Source: Paulownia fortunei
Lineage: Eukaryota; Streptophyta; Magnoliopsida; Lamiales; Paulowniaceae
NCBI GenBank assembly: GCA_019321725.1
Contig: CM033119.1
Span: 1,885,865-1,949,864 of the forward strand
Direction of reading: 5' to 3'
Length of the DNA: 64,000 nucleotides
A model generated the notes under the pieces. It was not told the origin of the DNA. It saw only the letters and a list, made by a program, of their open reading frames with translations, and made no database searches. The translations under genes and the position numbers were made by a program. Positions 58,006-64,000 of the stretch are shown in pieces. The number at the start of each line of letters is the position of its first letter. The first letter of the stretch is position 1.

Positions 58006-61000
58006 TCATAAGACAAGAGGAGTACCAAAACCAGCTGAAGAAGGTTGCAAAGAGCGAATCCTGATATCATACTTTCTCTTATTGGAGATTTCACTGCCAG
58101 AGGGTGAACCCGACCCATTTGGCAGTGAGGGTGAACCCGACCCATTTGTTATAAGATGGTAAGAAGAAGCATTATTCTCATCACAAGCAATTCCAATATG
58201 GTTCCCACATTTCCGGCACAGAAGTTTCGTTCTCCGACCGAAAAAACCCCACAAGTGCTTGGAAATAAAGTAGGGCACACAGTTTAACTCCTCAACCTGA
58301 TTGAATCTGCTCTCATCAATGGAGAAAAAAGAAATGACCCCTTTCTTAATAGATTTACCATATTTGGAACCAATGGTTGATGTATTCCGACTGGATGAAC
58401 TCAGGTTCAAATCATATCCACAAGTACCACAGCTGCATGAACAAAACAGTTATGTAACTGCAAACCAATGCATCACGAAGAATGCTTACAATGAGACCAA
58501 ACAACAAAAAGTAAACACCACCTTTTGGCGAAAGATCTTGAACCTTAACAGCTTATAATGCATCCTTTCTGGATTAGACAATTTTTTCAAAGCAAAGCAT
58601 GCAGGTTACCAAATTTGGCAAAAAAATGTCAATATTGCAATTGATGAATGATCATAGTTTTGTTTTTTTTTTTTGCTTTTTTTTATCAGTAACTAATAAT
58701 CATAGTTCACTTAAAATAAAACAAGTAAAAATAGCAATTACAGTTGTCCAGTTAGATTGATGACTCTCGCTCTAAAAAACTTTTCAGTTAACTAGAAATA
58801 AAAATCTCCTTTGTCCACCTGGAGTATGATTACAAAACAATTCATTCAATATACACAAATAGAAATCTGCCTAACCAAAAAAGGATATAAATAAAGGAAT
58901 ATATATACATATAGCAGATATGGATAAATGAGCTCTTTTTGGGTCTGCATCTTCAAGTGTCTATACATGATAGACTGACAGAAAAAAAACTATTGGGACG
59001 AAAGCTTCAAATTAAAAAATAATAACTAATAGAAATTCAAAGATATGTTCGTAACATGCATCAATGTGAATGGAACAGTCTAGCTGTAGTTTTCATAATT
59101 AGGAATTTCACTAACTAATTTTACATATCGGGCAATACAGAAAATGCTCCCAAGCATGTGAGGTCCAAGGTTTTTAAAGCAAATTAACTTAAAAATAAAA
59201 AATTCAAGTACTCGAGAAGATTCATAGCAGAAAAAAAACAAAGAACAAATAAAATGTTGGACAAATGGTCAGCACGCTGGTTTGGGACAAATCTATATTT
59301 GCAGCAGATTTGCCAACTTTGTGGTCCTCATTCCATTTCTCCTCGTCTTTGTTGGGTCTCATTCCAATCTCAATATGATCCAAGCAGGGCACATCATGAC
59401 ATCTATTCTGCATCCATATTGTCACCAACGCAAAGGAATATGAAATATTTCCCCCATAACTGGTGATGCCTCGGAAGTTTGCACAAAAGATGGTGTACCT
59501 TCAACCACTCCAGAAGTTTACCTCTCAAATTTGTTAGCACCGACCTATTCTACCAATGCAAACAACATGCATTGTCCTGACAATTGCATCTGAATATGAT
59601 TTCTTCTTTGCTCCTGATTTGAAAGAATTTGCACTTGCTTACATGATATGTATGACTCAATGGTTTTGTGTTATCTTAGATGACTTTGGGGCTCATAATA
59701 GAATTGTGATCTTGATATTGTGAGGTGATCCCAAAGTTCATATGAACCTTCTAATGCTTCCAATTGGCAATGATGCAATAAGAGTTCTGTCTGGGGTATG
59801 CGTTATTAAGGTTATCATGTCCCACCACAATATTAAACTCAGTATTGCACCAATCTAACATATATAACAACACAGATACGAAATGGCACTGCTATGGTAT
59901 AGAGTATTGTTTAAAAAATTTAGGATATGACACCATCCAATAATATAGACCCACGTATAAGACTCACATACAGGGAGGTTTTTGCTTTCAGATTTGTCTT
60001 TTCTTCGAAACTAGCAACATTTTTTAATGTATTGCAATTTATACCAAGACTAGGCATTTGGAAAGGTTCATATATTTGTGGCCTGTAAAAGAGAAAACCA
60101 CATGGCTCTTGGTCCAAACGACCCCAAAAAACCTCACATTTCACACTTTACTTGCTTAAGCAAATGATCTTCACTCCAACTCATCAACTGGTCACCACCA
60201 CTCTTCACTCCACCGCAGTAATCAGCACCCCCCCTCCCCCAACACAGACACGTGTAATCTGAAAAAACCTGCAGTGCCTCCATGCTATTAGCTAGCAAAA
60301 AGTTACCTGACCAAAATTAAGACATAGGCAAAACCACCTATAAAGCCTTATGCCTAACATCTCAAGTTTTATTCAGCTGTACCCTTGAATATTTCAATCT
60401 TGAGAGTTTGGAATTTATTAAAGACCATATATGAACATCAAACATTTTTTGAGAACACTGACAAAATTTCATGGTAAAAGATGACATTTTATCTACATTA
60501 CGAAACAAAACTTATATATTACTTCAAAAAACCAGCATGTCAAATCACCATATAACTTTGCATCACCAAATTTTAGTAGACAAAGCACTAAATGAGTACA
60601 TAGCATAAGGTCGTGATTAATGATACTGCATCAGCTAATTACAATGGCCTACCACTTATATGCTGAAGCAACATGTCTAAAGGACTATTTTTAGAGATAG
60701 CCTACGTCCACCCCTTGTATGTAGCTTCCTTCGCTCTCTCATGCTCTTCTAGGCGGTACAAAGAAATGAGGGCGGTTCATTCATCTGGCCGTAAACTAGA
60801 GCCGCTTTTGATTCTAAAATATTCTATCATTACCATGTAAAGATCATCTTCACAAATACGTTCACCCACTCAGCCAAATACAGATACGCCCCCATGGGCT
60901 TTGGCAACATTGTTAATCAATTCAGTAATGTTTTACCAACCCAGCTCCCCCAAATAGATTGATTTTTCCCCACAGCAATAACCCAAACCGAATTTCCTAT

Positions 61001-61060
61001 GAAACATGAATGATCATTTCCTATGCATCCAAAAATACTTATCTAATTGAAGTCAGAAGA

Positions 61061-61103
<43 letters not shown>

Positions 61104-61711
61104 CATGGCACTAGAATGCAATTTAAGGAGATGTAATGTTTGTCATGCAAACCCAAGTACATTTTCCGCCCGAAAGCACTATTCTAACATCAACCTGACC
61201 ACTGCTTGTCATACAGTTGAAAAAACCTAATTACTTTAGTAAAAATGATCACATTTCAACTGAGTATTTAAATCTATTAAGACGATTTAATTAGCTTCAA
61301 CATATCATCAACCTCAACCAAACCTAGGGAGGTCGTAACATCAATTTCATTTCCAGTGGCATAAATTCTATTACGGCAGCTTTCTCATATACAAACAAGC
61401 TAAAGCTATTAATTATGCTTACCAATAGACGTGATAATGGATTCTAAGTTAAAATTTAGGACTCTCAATTACTGAATCAATGAAGAAATATGGAAAATTG
61501 CCAAATTATTGTTGTACAAATTATTTCCAGTAAATATCAAGCTCTTTATACCATACCCGAAATCTTTCTTCAATTTCACTGAAATAAAATTAAAAATAAG
61601 AAAAATCCAATTAACTGCAGCCATCATTCACCTGTAAGTGACATCTCGCCTAGAAGCTGCAAAGGAAGCTGAATACTGATAATTCGTAGAATAACCGTTT
61701 GAAGTCTCCAT
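58006..61711 (-). CDS. At4g08330-like zinc-ribbon-like protein
   Basis: Two minus-strand exons, 61711-61632 and 58432-58006, flank a 3.2-kb GT-AG intron in phase 2 and give 168 aa. It matches the plant family typified by Arabidopsis At4g08330 (annotated chloroplastic, function unknown). The N-terminal 27 residues are Ser/Tyr-rich and end in RRDVTYS. A first Cys pair is C28-x2-C31 (CGTCGYDLNLSSSSRNTS) and a second is C99-x2-C102 (LLCRKCGNHIG), consistent with a zinc ribbon. Between them is the conserved block GSKYGKSIKKGVISFFSIDE and then CVPYF. The family's C-terminal motif YDIRIRSLQPSSA is intact. Residues 123-140 are a lineage-specific in-frame duplication (NGSGSPSLP then NGSGSPSGS). A plastid location is family annotation, not shown here. 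Confidence 0.88.
58100..58148 (-). repeat. 27-bp in-frame tandem duplication in the At4g08330-like gene
   Basis: The 22-base block gagggtgaacccgacccatt-tg occurs at 58100 and again at 58127, a period of 27 bases. It adds nine residues without changing frame. It falls in the low-complexity linker before the conserved C-terminal motif. Confidence 0.9.
58433..61631 (-). other. Long intron of the At4g08330-like gene
   Basis: This 3.2-kb intron has no nested gene that I can support on either strand. It contains a compound (GT)10(GA)11 microsatellite at 61061-61102 and an A/T-rich interior. The donor (minus strand ACAG|GTGAAT) and acceptor (TTCATGCAG) are canonical. Confidence 0.7.
61061..61102 (+). 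repeat. Compound (GT)n(GA)n microsatellite
   Basis: Ten GT units are followed directly by eleven GA units, inside the long intron of the At4g08330-like gene. Likely length-polymorphic. Confidence 0.95.
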
Positions 61712-64000
61712 GAAAAGTAATATTCTGCGGTGGGCAGCTGAAGTTGACTGCGGAAAAACCGAAACGGCGGTGGAATGAAAAGCGACAGTTAGGTGACAAA
61801 ACGATGTCGATTGCAACAAAAAAAAGGATCCAATGACAGTTACCGGCTTTACCTGAGGAAGAATCCGGAGAGGGTTCTCTACTGTAGTTATTTATGAAGG
61901 GCGGAAAGGTATCAAGAGTGTGGTGCATCATATGAGCGATTATAGTGCGCCAAGGAAGTTACTGCAGGGAAGGGAACCGGAGAGGAGGGAACGTTGATTG
62001 ACTATGATGCTGTCTCCCTCAATTTCGGTAAATTACTTTTGACCACCCTGAAATTGCGAAAAATAGCATTCGACAGATAAGTTGTGTTGGATAAATAATA
62101 TATTAGATGTATGAATTATTTAAATATTTAATAAATAATATATTAATTATAGCATGAATATTATTGATATTGTCTGATTATCAAGTAATATTTTAAAAAT
62201 TAAATATATCGATCGAACGAATCGATGTCAGTATGATCCGTTTGGTTCCTAAAAATTAAAAATTTAATCTAATTGATCAAATCGGTCAAAAATTCTTTTA
62301 TTTATTTTTTAGTATTTATTTATAAGTATGATATTATTTAAATTTTGAGTTTTGTTAAATATTTTTTTACCTTATATATAATAATTAATATATTATATTA
62401 TTAATTTATATAATATAATAAAAAAATATTCAATTTTCATTAAATTGGTCGGATTGATAGTAGAATTGGTCCAATCAATTAAATCAATGAGCGACAACAA
62501 AATTTATTTAATTATTAATTTAATTATAAAAATATTGATATTAAGATTTAAGAGCCCGGGATTTTGAGTCAAGTTCTATTACTATTGTATCAATATATTA
62601 AAATAATAATTTTTTTTATTAAATATTATTTTTGACTATAATAATCATGTAATTATTTATATCTAATAATTTAATGTAATAAATAATATATATTTAACCG
62701 TTCTTCTAAAAGAATCTGGCATAGGGCACCTCATATATTGCAGTGACAAATTCGAAGTATGAAACTACTGGGCAACATATATATGTTTAAGCATATTTGG
62801 CCCGTTTGATTTCATTTTTTTTTTTTTAAATTAAAATTTTCAATTTATGTCAATACTAAAATTTTATAAGAATAATGGGAATTTGGAAATAATACATTTA
62901 TTTAGATTCTTGCAATATCTTTTACATAAAAAAAAATTATTCATTGACATTTTTTTTCTAACAATTAGTAAAAAGGCAAGAAAACAATTGATTTGACTTC
63001 TAAAATAATTAAATTATCAATTTGTCCCCTTTCTCCCCTCTTTGAATTTACTATGTTTATCAATTTTCATTTGTTGTTAGAATTTTAGACGAAAAATAAT
63101 AATGTCAGTAAAAAAATTCAATAAACTTTCTATTTTGCTCTAACCCAACTATCATTAAATTCTGCTAACCAAAGTAGCCTTCGTAAGATTTGAAATTTAG
63201 AGGGAGTGTAAAAATAATAATAGATATATAAAAGGATTTTTTGTTACTGGAAGACTATTCCAATATGGTGAGAATTTTCATTTCTAGTATTTTAAGATAA
63301 GTTTTATTTATTTTTGTGTAAAATTAAAAATATGTTTGGATAATTATTTTTAAATAAAATATTTATAGGGTTACGTATGAAATTATGTTTGATTTATTGT
63401 TTTAAATAAAATTATTTTTAAATTATATATATAATATTAAATAATTTAATAGTGGCGGGATTCACAATTAATATTTTATATGAATTAGATATTTTAATAA
63501 AATAAATTTTAAGTGGTGAGCCCAGTTGATAATAAAAATATGTTAAAAAAAGTTAATGAGTAGTTGTGGATCCTATATTATTAATATAAATAATAATAAA
63601 AATATATTAATGAGAGAGTGTATAATTGTAAAGAGAAATAAATTGATTGAAATAAAAAAATAATTGATATTGTGTAAGAATATATTTGAAAATGATAGAA
63701 TAAGGTTGATAAGTGTTTTGAATGAAAAAATTAAAAAATAAAATATATTATTTCTAATTATCAAATGGGATACTTTAGGTCCAGGCTGATTTCAGTATTG
63801 TCAACAAAATTTTTGATCAATTTTTGATAAAAAAAAGTCTTAAATTCGTTTTTTTTTTTTAAATTATAGGACAAAATTATTATTTTTAAATGAAGAGAAC
63901 CTTTTTGGCCACACCCTTATATACGGATCAATTTTGCAAATTTTATTTCATGACCATTGATGGGTCCCAAACCGATGAGCTCTTTGGTCTGTGTTCGGCA
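61712..64000. other. Upstream region of the At4g08330-like gene and AT-rich intergenic DNA
   Basis: The part next to 61711 (to about 62030) is of mixed composition and should hold the leader and core promoter of the minus-strand gene. From 62040 to 64000 the DNA is very AT-rich, with many taaataatat-like strings and no credible coding frame. A degenerate repeat-like patch with scattered aatcggtc/ggtcggatt words lies at about 62200-62520. Confidence 0.5.

Noticed and set aside
61628..61931. Upstream extension of the At4g08330-like protein beyond the Met at 61711
   Set aside because: The frame is open further upstream (to about 61819), but the family start and composition fit the Met at 61711; the extension looks like translated leader.

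Overview
This window is nuclear DNA of a flowering plant, most likely a eudicot. It is AT-rich, its genes are split by GT-AG introns, and its proteins match plant families (a PDS5 with a Tudor domain, LACS9-type acyl-CoA synthetase, plant SGT, plant MED19, and an At4g08330-type protein). I could not fix the species from the sequence. No CRISPR, viral gene, rRNA or convincing tRNA was seen.

Layout. 1-3282: no gene recognised. 3283-5835 (-): two-exon gene for a small membrane/coiled-coil protein of unknown function. 7672-29966 (+): a 32-exon PDS5 cohesin-regulator gene, with an apparent solo LTR (13518-15466) in its tenth intron. 31396-37035 (+): ten-exon gene for SGT, a TPR co-chaperone. 39261-41318 (+): five-exon gene for Mediator subunit MED19. 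41319-45469: intergenic and 5' leader DNA with a tandem array of about 188-bp units and a T28/G13 run. 45470-51610 (+): eleven-exon gene for a LACS9-like long-chain acyl-CoA synthetase. 53258-54584 (+): two-exon gene for a small basic protein with an OCTOPUS/DUF740-like Cys motif, preceded by a duplicated TATA region. 58006-61711 (-): two-exon gene for an At4g08330-like zinc-ribbon-like protein. 61712-64000: AT-rich, no gene recognised.

I assembled the exon models by hand from reading frame, splice consensus and remembered family sequence. Each of the seven models gives one open frame with consistent intron phases: 119, 1456, 426, 188, 696, 184 and 168 aa. The genes do not form one pathway. 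They are housekeeping genes for cohesion, protein folding, transcription and lipid activation, plus three poorly described small proteins. Gene content suggests an ancestral block: as I recall, PDS5B and LACS9 are neighbours in Arabidopsis (At1g77600/At1g77590), as are SGT and the zinc-ribbon gene (At4g08320/At4g08330). Here the two pairs are interleaved. I found no clearly new system; the best leads are the small uncharacterised proteins, the alternative splice sites in PDS5, the duplicated promoter and the intronic LTR.
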